DNA of 64,000 bases from Pyronema omphalodes (lineage: Eukaryota; Ascomycota; Pezizomycetes; Pezizales; Pyronemataceae): NCBI GenBank assembly GCA_024516155.1, contig JAJJXM010000037.1, forward strand, positions 535,543-599,542, read 5' to 3'. The position numbers and the translations under genes were made by a program. Positions 46,813 to 57,798 of this stretch are shown one piece after another. The stretch's first letter is position 1. Every line of letters starts with the position of its first letter. The notes beneath the pieces are model-generated. The model saw only the letters and a program-made list of their open reading frames with translations. It was not told where the DNA came from and made no database searches.

Positions 46813-48398
46813 TTACTTGTTCAACACGATAGGCGCTGAATCTCCCTCCATATGCCCCTGACACTTCTTCCCGCTTGCCTTACACTGACAAGACTGCGGT
46901 GTCTTTCCTGCCTTACACTCACCCTCCTTGCAATCACATAGATTGTCCGTTTCCTTCCACTCTTTCGGCACCGCGCCCATTCCCTGTTTTGGTCCTTTAT
47001 GCACCTCCCTTCCCGTAGGGTTAGTCTCTGTCTTCTTCGCACATCCTCTACAGGCGCAAACGTTCTCGGCACACGAGCACACCCCCATATTACCATGGCA
47101 ATCACATACCGTCAATCCAGTTCCAGGCAAAGCGTGAGATCTGTGTTCATCTCCAGTTCTTACGTCGGTGACGGAAACAGGAGCAGCCTCGTAGGGAGTT
47201 CCCTCCTCAGTGGCCTTAAGCTTCAACAAAGAGTTGACAAGGTCGACCATGCAGCTCTCCAAAGTGCGGTAAGACATTCCGAGGACGCGGCGAGAGCGGG
47301 AGTTGTCGACACGGTAGTGCTCGGGGGCAGGAGGAGTTCCGGCGGGGTTGGGGGTCATGCCGGAGTTGACAAGCTGGGGGAAGTGACGAGCGATAATCTC
47401 GCACATCTGGAGGTAGGTGAAGTTTCCGGCGGTGGTGAAGTAACGGTCGGAAGGTGCGTTCAAGGCGGCGGCGTGGGCAACTCCTACATCACGAACATCG
47501 ACCCAGGCGAAGAAGGCAGTGTCAGGAACGGTCTTGCAGGATCCGTTCATCAACCGGTATACATCAGCAGTAGAGGTGTTCAAGGCATCCAGACGAGCAG
47601 AGTGCTCAAGGGGACCGTAGACCATGGGGGGACAGATAGTGGCAACGGTAAAGTTGGGCTTGCGCTCCTCAACGAAGTCCCACGCGGCCTTCTCAGCGAG
47701 CTTCTTGGAAGCACAGTAGGCGGCAGCTCCGCTCTTGATTGCAACAGCCTCATCGTAGGTAATGGGGTTCCAGTCGGCCTCAGAGTAGGTGTATCCGGGG
47801 CGGAGACCCTTGGAAAGGTCGATAATGGAGGCGAAGGAGGAAGTGACAACGACACGCTTAATGGAAGGGTTGTGGGCAACGATAGACTCAAGAACACCGA
47901 CAGTTCCCTTGATGGCAGGGTCGAGGAGGTACTTGCGGTTGTCCTCCTTGTCGTCGAGAGTGAAGGGAGAGGCAGTGTGGACAACCTGTGATGGTTAGCA
48001 GGTGAATGTTGGAAGAATACTGATAAAACATACAGCAGTAACTCCCTTAACAGCCTCGTCGTGGGCACCAGGCTCAACAATGTCCTTGACAATCACGAAG
48101 TCAAGCTTGTCAACCTGAGAAGCACGAAGTTTGCGGATCTCATCGGCCTTCTCCTGGGAGCGGACGGAACACTTGACCTTGTAGCCGGCATCGAGAAGGG
48201 CAGTAAGACAGTGGGCAGCAACGAATCCAGAGGCACCTGATGAGAAAAAGACAATAAGTAAATGAGTCCCGAAAAATGAGCCGCGAACCACCAACCGGTA
48301 AGCAAAACCCAGTCTCCCTTGTTGACCAACTGAGTATTGGAGTCCTGTCCAGTGATGGCAGAGACGGCGTCGTGAACAGCTTTAGTGATGGTTTCCAT
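46813..48398 (-). CDS. Gre2-like NAD(P)H reductase fused to a metallothionein-like tail
   Basis: My model has exons 48398-48296, 48236-48034 and 47985-46813, with introns of 59 and 48 bp. The product is about 492 aa. Residues 1-355 or so are an extended short-chain dehydrogenase of the Gre2/ketoreductase/dihydroflavonol-reductase type. The nucleotide-binding TGASGFVAAH (about 34-43) is formed across the first splice, catalytic-type Ser lies in VVVTSSFAS (about 147-155), and Tyr192/Lys196 lie in YCASK. Such enzymes reduce aldehydes or ketones such as methylglyoxal or isovaleraldehyde. Gre2 itself is about 340 aa. Here a tail of more than 100 residues carries 13 cysteines (396-477) in two clusters rich in Cys-x-Cys: CDC, CSC, CAC, then CDC, CQC. 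That pattern is metallothionein-like. The tail is in the same uninterrupted exon as the catalytic half. Metal binding is inferred, not shown. Confidence 0.88.
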
Positions 48399-51300
48399 TT
48401 TGTTGTATTGTAGTAATGTATTATGTGTATTCTGAATTCTCAAGATTCAGGACTTCGAGGGTTTTATTTACCTCCTGTGAAAATCCTTACATTTTCATGA
48501 TTTGGATTTCTAATCTGTGAAGGAATCCTGTTGGTACGTCACTACATCATAGACCAGGGGAAAGGACAGGCGTGGACCAAGATTAGCGTTTGCGGTATCC
48601 ACAGGAACGTGGCCCGTAGGAAACTAGTGTAAGTTCTGGATTTTTCGACAATCGACGAGATCAAAGGATCCGAGCCCCAGTGTCGCCCCCACAGCGGAAA
48701 CACGCTAATCACAACGCAGTGGGGGCGGTAGAGAAGCTTCGCTTGAGCATGCCATATGATAGCAGCGGATTCATCTTTGACCATCAAAAAGTTGAAAGTG
48801 CACATACTGTATAACCGGGCAGTATACGGCACAGGCAAGAAACTGTAATTAGTAGCAAAATCGATGTTGACCTTGTCGCAACTCACATTGGCATCGGAAG
48901 CCTGTTCATCGGCATGCCGATTTGATTGGATTCGGCTTATTCAAGACACTAAACACGGAAACGGCATGGATGAAAAACTTGTTCGCCACAAAAGCTCCCC
49001 GAGAAAAAAAAAAACTCATTTCATGAGCTCGGTAAGCAGTTTTCAAGGATCTGCACGAGTTACAAATCAAGGAACGATTGGTTGCGCGGAAACATAGGAA
49101 GCGATGCAGAGACCTGTTTTTGCGGGAAATGCGGAATTACTTTTGGCGCCGGTTTTAAGAGTGGTGGTGATGGAGATTAGATTAGCTTCGCTTGGCCGAA
49201 CCAAATAGAATTCAGGAAGCAGCATGGAAGCCGAAGCCGCAGCCAATGTTCAGAATAACCCTAAGCCCTACATGCCATGTAGGCTTAATTGCACCTGTAC
49301 CTGCATTGACGAGCCAAAAATAAAACCGCATGGCAATGCCATATTTGAGACAAAAGCCAAACCGATGCACCCTATCTTACGATTGCTGAAACCCCAATCT
49401 ATAATCGCCAATAAAGCGACCCACAATGCACATGGCAGTGGCCTCATCATCGCGCAGTGGGTGTAAGCTAACCGAAGCCGCGTCCGAACGTGGCGCTTTG
49501 GGCGTCGTATATCGTTGTATCACTCGCCTGAGCCGCTTTTGACCTGTGTTGATAATGTTGACAAACGCGCTACACCAATCAGTACGCCATTCTCAAAGTA
49601 TATGTAGATGCAATATATTTATTTACCGTATCCGGGGATATCCTTCAAAATGGGCCCCGTGGTGCGGCAGTAGTTGGCTGCCTGATGGACTCTACCATGG
49701 CTCTTTTGTATTGCCGTTGACCCTTCAATTCATCTAACACCGTCTGGACCCTCAATTCGTTAGGCCAATCGTGTACTACGGTGGTAGATCAGAGATGTGA
49801 TCGAGACCCCTCATTTCGTTAACGGAACACTCATGGGAACTTCATGCCTCCATCATGTGAGAGTTGCTCAACCAATGACCTGAAGTTCGTGATAGAAACC
49901 CAGAATCTTCCGATACCATCCATTCATATATCTAAAATTACATTCATAACATAGATGCATTACCTTAATCCACAGTCCTTATTTATGTCAAACATACCCA
50001 ACTTGAAATATGTCGGCGACCACAGCGCCTACACTAGGCGCGCAAGTCGAATTCCGATAACCACACCCCACGCAGTAAGTCCGTCCACTAAAGGACGCCA
50101 CAAAAATACACTAACGCCCACCGCAGATCTCTACCCTTTTCTCCGAAGTAAAAGTATTCGGGTACTTCAACATCGTCTTATAATCGAGTAGCGACGCTTA
50201 CAACGTCCTCGATGTCGCATTCGCATCCGACACGTTGCGACCCACAGTAACATCAACAGAATTTAGCGATCAACAAGCACGGACTCATGGTTACACGAGC
50301 TTCATTTACATGATGAGGAGAACCCGAATCTTCTCGCTCAAGCAACAGGATATTCATGCCGTGGCCGTGTCCCTTGACGGTTTTGGAATCTAGATTTTGA
50401 TATGTTCGGTTGGTTTTAGAACACGGAGCTCCTGAATGGGAGTTCCCGTTCATAATCCTTGACGGGTACCTGGAAGCAAGGGAATAAGCCAGTTATGGCC
50501 CGTCTAACTTTGTTGCAATAGAAACCACGTCGTAAACCGCATCCAAAGTTGAATTCCATGTAAATATCAGACCTCTGCTATTACTCCTACACTCCACAAG
50601 TTAGCGTCCTGGTCCACCAGGATGCCAAACCTGACCGACTTTGAAACACAAGTCAACTCCCGCCGTGCCGTCTTCACTTCAGACCCACATAACAGCCCCC
50701 TATTTACGTCATCAGAACAGTAATATATGTAAACTCATTGCAGTCGTGCGGGAGTAGCATTGAAAACTGTATAATCCACTTTTAATGTAGTACAAACAAG
50801 AGGACTATGGAGGATTTGGGGATGCCTGGAGCGATAACGAACGGGAGGGAAAGGACAGCAATAACGACCATATGAAGGGGCTTCAATGTGTTTTTGTCAT
50901 GATTGAAACAAACACCCACTCCAATCCTTTAACAATTCACATCCGATTTATGTATTCGGAATCGCGTTACAAACCACGCGTCAAATCACGACCTCTCACC
51001 CCCCTATCTCCGAGGCCGAGGCCGATACCGAACTTCATCCCATCCTACGGCCCTAAAACTCGGCATCACCGTGATCCGCATACATTTTTCTACTACAGGC
51101 ATGGTGACACCTGTCACCAGGTCGGGTAGGGCTACTGGTAGAGGCACAGTGTTAGTTGATCCGTTGCTTCGCGTCGTTGGCGTTGTGCTTCTACTTACTA
51201 ACGATCCCGATCCTGAAGCAAGCGTTGTGCTTCTACATACATACCCTAGAGCACTGACACCTATGACCCATAACCACAACCACAACTACAACTACAACCA

Positions 51301-53133
51301 CGCGAAAGACTTCAATCAGTATTGACGACCCACATGTGGGGGACTGTGCGCGCGGGGGGTTGTTTCGCGGCAACTCAAGGACCCTAAACTTGCGGATGAA
51401 ATGTGTCTGGGAGTGACGACAGAATCGCGATGCCGAGGAGGTCGGAGAAGGTGGCCGAGGCATCGGGTATCACTCAACCATATTCACGAGCAACGAGAAA
51501 TGCGAAATAACGAGAAAGCTTGTCAAATAAAGTTTAATTCTAAAAACATATACCCATGCCTATATATCATCCATCAAAATTTGTAGACGGGATGTGGCAG
51601 AAACTTGAAAATAAAGAGGAATCACAGACTCATTGTTACCAAAGTGTGTCGTCACTCATAACTCCTCGTTGTGCTCACTGACGTTCTACCAGGCATATGT
51701 TTATTCCAAATCGCTGGTCCACATATAAGAATACACCCTATAAGAATAACCCGTACATAATGCTCAATGTCCGCGGTCCCTGTTTTGTATGGAAAAATCA
51801 AAGTATCACGATCAGAGCTGGCACTGATCGGGGCTCAGTAGAAAAAACTGAGCTGACCAGGGCAGTGACATATCAAGATGACTTTTTCAGTCAACCATAT
51901 TACAGAAAACCTTAGTCACCATTTCCATCTCTGCCAAACTTACAATCAACACAGAATTCCTCATACCACACGTTTCGATGCTCCTGGACAACATCTCGCC
52001 ACTCACTACAAGTCACGCCCAATGCGCCACACGTCAATATCTAATAGCGCTATATGATGACATTCACGTGCTTGATACAGACGTCTATGTAGGGGCGATG
52101 GATTTTCTACGATTAGTGGGTATTAGCGTAATCGCCATTGTGGCTGCACTCAAGCTTTCACGCGATCAATCAAAAGTGCTTTTGGAGGCGAGGTGTCAAC
52201 AAAAATATATACCATTACTTTCTGGTCAAGTTTTTCGTGTAATCAAATAGTAATCATGAGATTGTTCGACAAAAGTGTAAAAATAGGTTAGAACATTGGG
52301 TGTTCGTGGTCAAACGCGCCCTTATACATAGTCAGATGTGGCTGAAGACCAGGTTGAGTAGTGCTGTGAAAGAAGTGTGACTGTGCACTGCTGGGTAAAG
52401 TAATTGTCGCACTTAGTTCAAAATTTCACTGCGCGGAACTGCCGATTGTTTGTAGCGGGTCTAAATTTGGGATAAGATCCAGAAGACCGGAGGTGGGAAG
52501 TAGTCAGCGCTGTAAAAACCGTACAAAGAAACCTACGTTGATACCCGCAGTTATGAGTAGCAAGAAGCATACAGAAGACGCGATGTAGATTTTACTCCAG
52601 TCAGAGCTATGCAACGGTACGCCTTTTTCAAGCAGTGTTTCGGAAGCGTGTAATACTGGATACTCATTCGGGGAACCGACTTGATAATGTCATAGCACAA
52701 TGAAATTTCTACTCTAGATTACTAAGCATCAAGTGATGCGTCGTGGATATGCGGTCATGCAACTCTCAGTTGAGCTTGCCAGCAGCTTTTTGGTCGTAAA
52801 TCACTCGATTAAGAACCAAATCACATGGTTTTTGACCTACTAGAATTATATTGTGCTCTACAGAGGCAAAATATTGACAGTTATGCACAGACTATGCATC
52901 GTGTTTGCTTACCAGCTGGAGCTAGTAGAAGCTGTAGCAGGCCACATAAAGCCGTATTTATGTGACATCAGGCACCATCATTTGCCTTGCACTCTGCCTC
53001 ATTTGATACAGCTTAACTGAGTCACTCTTAAGTGTTTCTAATTTGATTGTGGAATGTTCCTACTGTCGTCGTGAATGAGTTTTTGCGAGGGTTGAACTCC
53101 GGAAACGCTATCCTTATAAGTGTTCAGTTCCTT
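48399..53133. other. Subtelomeric gene desert, proximal part
   Basis: About 4.7 kb without a supported gene. The longest frames are 80-115 aa, of irregular composition and without splice signals that extend them. A 90-aa frame at 51,978-52,250 has one possible membrane helix (LVGISVIAIVAAL), but nothing else supports it. A (CACAAC)-like stretch lies at 51,271-51,302. Confidence 0.6.
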
Positions 53134-53219
53134 GTACGGTACCGTGACAAAAGTGACCGTCACTTTTCTGTGCTAAGCGCCGCGCGGGGTGACGGTCACT
53201 TTTGTCCAGCACCTCGTAC
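53134..53219 (-). mobile_element. Palindromic MITE, copy 2 (inverted, one end diverged)
   Basis: 86 bp matching the element at 35,467-35,555 in the opposite orientation, with the same core (gctaagcgccgcgcggggtga) and the same tgtccagcacctcgta end. The other end has drifted (ggtaccgtgacaaaag instead of aggtgctggacaaaag). The internal AAAAGTGACCGTCACTTTT is itself an inverted repeat, so the whole element can fold. Confidence 0.8.
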
Positions 53220-56200
53220 TCACCCGGAGTGTCTCTAATCACTATGGATCACTCGACAAGTCTCTACTCCATGTAATAATAACACGGCTTCTTTTAAAAA
53301 TATTTCACTATAGAGACCTATTTCAGAAGCCTCGGAAGTTATAACTCCGTTATCAGTCAAAAAACCTTCCGAGTCCTGACTCGTCACTCGTATTATAATG
53401 GCCGAGTGATATGTCATGTCTAGCACCATTACAATACATATCTCTGGTCATGGTAGCCTACTGTTTGACAATGAGGTATTGACTTGCGGAGCTGGTAGAC
53501 TTGAAATTTAAAAGTTAGTTTTTGTTTACTTTTGGGTAGAGAAGTCATGTAATGGTTCCCATTCAACCAGAATGTGGAAAAGTGACACTAGAGTGCCCAG
53601 ATACGTAGGCAGAGACCAGATGTAACTGTGTCTGGTACATGAAGCATGTTGAACGAAGGACAAGAATATTGAATATAAGACTGTAGGTTTCAAGAATCTG
53701 AATAAATTATGTAAATTCCACCGCAGCATTCATCAAAACAGTTATAATATAACTTCCGCTCCAACTCTCCTCATCATCGTTCTCCATGTCCGCATCAAGG
53801 GAGAATTTGATCTTCCAAAGGATTGTGACTACCTTTTTCTCACCATTCTATTGTATTCTGTATTACTTCAAACGTATTTGTCGTAGTTCATCCACTCAAA
53901 ACTATTGCCAAGGTCTTTGGCCTGGTTCCGTACCTCATCTCGGCAGCGCAAACGGGCTGGATACGGCAAATGAAGATTTGTGCGGGTGCCGTAAAAGCGT
54001 TTTAGGAAAACTTCATGACGGCAAGTATTGTTTGAGTGAAAATTTGAGAAATTAGGTACCAGCAGGTAATTTTAGAAGAGATGTCGGAATTCGTAGGATT
54101 ACCGGTTCTTATGTTCTACGAGACCAAATCCAGATTTAGGTGCGCTAGACGCGCGCATGACGGCTGTTGGAATAAAGAGGGAAGGAAGAGAGAATTGGGC
54201 GCGAATGCTTTCGGATAGGAGGCATTTCGGTAGGGTTGGAAGAGGTGGATGATGTGGTAAGGTAGAGTACAGCATATGACGGATAAAACTTTGCTGTTGT
54301 CATATCGAGGATGCGGCATACGAGTGGATCCGTGGCTCCACGTTCTTTAACAAAAATTGATCTGCAAAATCACCATACAACTGTAAATATCATCGCTGAT
54401 TATCAAAATTCATTATACGGTCCAAAGTTCATATGACGCCATATTAGCTTGGCTAATCGATGTTCTCGCGATATTCAGCGGGACAATTATCGCCCAGAGC
54501 GCTTGTGTACTACCGCCCCCCTCTCCTCCACCCATGTCGCACGCGTTAAAACATCCCGGAAGCGACGCCTCAGAAGTTTTCCAGAATTGGTTCGTTGCGC
54601 TACATAGCTGCTGCATCGGTACGCGCTGCTTGCTAGGTACACTACAATCGCAGTCTGTATCCGATCACGATATTTCTAAATGCGGCAAATTATATTTGTT
54701 GGAGTTATCAAATGTTATGATTTTAGTGACATATGTATAACACGTGTGATCGATTTTCGATTCAAAATCTCAATCAAATGACCCGTTATCTAAGCTTCAG
54801 ATGAACTCACGTTCTTCTAGTAGGTTTAATCACATGGTATGTTAGAATTTCTAGATTTTTTTCCCCCGCAGATTAGGTTTTGTGCTTAGCTCGGAAACTT
54901 CCAGACTTTCAAAAGCCAGTGGGTGAGTAATAAGGTTTAGTCCAGAAATTAGGCGTAGGGTTTGTTAAACATTACGGTTCTCACAAGATTGTGTTACTGT
55001 AGGCACCCCGGTGGTGGGGTTATGGAAGCCAAGAATTCCAAGACAGGATTATCGAACCATATTACCGTCACCGGTAATTAGGTAAGTTTGATAATCTCAC
55101 GGAAGTTGGAAATAAGACTACCAAGGTTATACCAATTCTCGAGTCGAGATACCAATCTTCCAAATCCGGAGGTTCTGGAAGGTACAGCATTATGCCATGC
55201 AATACATACCTACCTTTTGGGTTGGATTTATGTCCAAATGATCAACTTATGCTCTGCAAACAGCAAGAATTGTTTGGATTCTCATGCTTGACTATACACT
55301 TGGCGATGGCACGAGAAAACCCCGATATCCAAGCTTGCTATTGAGGCCGGATATGATGGTATGGTGTTTATAATTTCTATAAGCATGCACGTGTGATACA
55401 TAACTAATGCAATCGATTAGCACATGGTGTTGAACACGCCAACTAATATTTACCACTTCAACCAGATTCATATGTCACCCACCAACAACCAGTTGAACCT
55501 AACTATCCAGGAACCAACCATACACTGCAGATCACCCGCATTCAAATCATTTAAGGCACCGGTTCTAACCCTAATCATTTCGGGTACAATATCATAGTTT
55601 CTCAAGATTAAAGTAAAACATAGGCGACGGGTACCCCCGGGAAGATACCGGTAAAGTTAAACTTGGAACCTACAAGGCTGCAAGGCTTGCAACACAAGAC
55701 AAAAAAGAGCTAAAAGTTGCATCAGCATCGATCTTAACTATAAAACATATCTTTAAGCTTCAGATATGCTGCACTGACACTTTATGCGATATACTACCGG
55801 TTGATGACACGAGCTACAAGACAATTACGGGTCATACTTTATATTACCACGCTTGATGCATACCACTTGTCTATAACATGCTACGAGTTTATGCATCATA
55901 TGCACGAATCACAGCGCATCACTTGCTCACGATCCATCGTGCCAAAATGCATATATGCATTAAGATGCATTACCAATCTCTGTATAAGCCATTTTCGGAT
56001 CTTCGGGTGATATCAACAGATGTACGCTCATTGACTATCGCGGCAGTACTCCATCCTCCTCTGCACATTCATCACCACCGTAGCCCAAAATTCTAACAGC
56101 ACCGGAAAAGTCACCTTGTGCATCTCCAACGCTTCTAACCGTCATTTTCTTACTCGACACACACGACTTCCGGTGCTTCCTAAACGATTTGGGGTATAGT

Positions 56201-56508
56201 TAAAGTTCAAGAATTTTCTCGCCAAGAGCTCCAGTTTCCCCCACTGCAACGGTTTTAATCACGGTGCGCATATGTACGTAGAAGAACGCGAAGATCTGTA
56301 GAAACCATAAAGCAATGCATTTTTTAGCTCCGGTCGCTTCAACGACAGTATCCCAAATAATCATATAATAAAACATATCCATGATACCAACCAGTTACCA
56401 TAGCCCAAAACATAGGAGATAGACACCCATACCCGTCATTATAATCTTACAAAAATAGTGCAACCACATTAATGCTGCTATGTATAACTCATAATAATCC
56501 AAAATTTC
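53220..56508. other. Subtelomeric gene desert, middle part
   Basis: No gene or clear repeat recognised. Open frames are all under 90 aa. Confidence 0.55.
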
Positions 56509-57798
56509 CTAAGCCCATCTTCCAAGTAAAGCCATAAGACCGGCACCAAGCACCATGGTCCAAAAAGCCATTTTCGGCCTACCATTGGCCACATTATTGA
56601 CTTCACCTTGAAAAACTTCCTTCGCAATCAGCTCTACCAATCCTGTGTACAAAAGGATTCCAGCCGAAAACGCGTCAAAGGTGCCTTGCACAAAGAGCAT
56701 CGCCCTGGCGTTGTCATTGATTGAGTATCTGACACCCAGCCCTATTACAATTCCAAGCGGTGTAGATAGCCCAAAACCAACGGCCCAAACGTACAGGTTG
56801 TGTACTGACCACCACTTTGCCGCCCTCTTCCACTGATGCGTTGCAAGTCTTGACCCCAAACCAAGTCCCTCAAAGAGTTGGTGGAAAGTCAGGACAGTAA
56901 ATAAAGAAGCCAACGCCTGTCCTTCTGTGACTCCAAGTGTAATACCGATGAGAATACTGTGAAATATGATACCAAATTCCAGGATTGCCAATGAACTCAA
57001 ACTTGATACATATGGCTCGGGTGCCGGGGCAACAGCTGGGTTCTCTGGGGCAGCAGCCGGGACTTCTGGGGCAACAGCTGGGTTTGCTGGTTCAGGATTC
57101 AATGCTAGAACAGCTGCCGCGGGATCCGGGTTTCTAGGTTCCCCTTCTGGTTCGCCTGGCGCAGCTGGTGCAACTTCGGGGTCTTCGACATGTTCGGGGT
57201 TGACTTGTTCTTGAACATCGGCTTCTTTGTGATCGGTGTATTCGGTACCATCGGAGCCATTGCTAACAGGTCTCAATTCGATGGCTCTCCCAGCTTCCAC
57301 GTCACCGTTCGCCCTTCTCATAGACCCCGTGTGAGACAGAATATCAACGTAAAAGATGACGAAGATAGAAAGTAAAGCAATAGCCATAGACCAGGGATAA
57401 TCAGCAATAGGAGTGTTTTCCAGACATGGATCATTAAATTTTTCCACGGAGGGTGCAAGGAGGTGGATGAATGCCGTGGCGATAATTACTCCAGAACCAA
57501 AAAACTTCAGAAAGAAGAAGAAGAGACCATTAGGTCTTATATTCACAGTAGCTTTGGACAGTAGCTGGGGGAGAAACTTGGGTAGGAGAGCACCTAGAAA
57601 GATGATCAGCATTATTAAATGGTAAATTGAATGAACTTGAGGGAGCCTACCCAATGTCGAAGCAAACGCTATGACAAAGATTGAAGCTATCCGCACACCA
57701 AGCTTTCCGTCATAAGAACTAGGCCCGACGCACTCCACAGGTGGTGCATCAAATGTTCCATTATCTCTCCGTATCAAAGTCGATATCATGGACTCCAT
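56509..57798 (-). CDS. ZIP-family zinc/iron transporter
   Basis: A plasma-membrane divalent metal importer of the Zrt1/Zrt2 group. The raw frame is 429 aa, but an in-frame 57-bp intron (57650-57594, GTAGGC..TTTCTAG) must be removed. This joins ASTLG to ALLPKFLPQ as in relatives and gives about 410 aa. Family hallmarks are FFGSGVIIATAFIHLL, the metal-site helices FGIIFHSILIGITLGV and TFHQLFEGLGLGSR, and a C-terminal helix pair. The cytosolic loop between helices 3 and 4 is long. Instead of the usual His-rich metal-sensing stretch it has Pro/Ala/Glu repeats (PAVAPEVPAAAPENPAVAP). Two ATGs (57,798 and 57,789) could serve as the start; I took the first. It is the only clear protein gene in the last 15 kb. 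Confidence 0.9.
   Translation of the reverse strand: MESMISTLIRRDNGTFDAPPVECVGPSSYDGKLGVRIASIFVIAFASTLGRLPQVHSIYHLIMLIIFLGALLPKFLPQLLSKATVNIRPNGLFFFFLKFFGSGVIIATAFIHLLAPSVEKFNDPCLENTPIADYPWSMAIALLSIFVIFYVDILSHTGSMRRANGDVEAGRAIELRPVSNGSDGTEYTDHKEADVQEQVNPEHVEDPEVAPAAPGEPEGEPRNPDPAAAVLALNPEPANPAVAPEVPAAAPENPAVAPAPEPYVSSLSSLAILEFGIIFHSILIGITLGVTEGQALASLFTVLTFHQLFEGLGLGSRLATHQWKRAAKWWSVHNLYVWAVGFGLSTPLGIVIGLGVRYSINDNARAMLFVQGTFDAFSAGILLYTGLVELIAKEVFQGEVNNVANGRPKMAFWTMVLGAGLMALLGRWA

Noticed and set aside
46999..47991. 330-aa plus-strand frame
   Set aside because: Antisense of the reductase exon, which carries clear family motifs and proper splice junctions on the minus strand.
38845..48398. Secondary-metabolite or dikaritin cluster around the repeat precursor
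   Set aside because: Neighbours are an unknown nuclear-type protein, an AT-hook protein and a reductase far downstream. No oxidase, methyltransferase or DUF3328 protein is visible.
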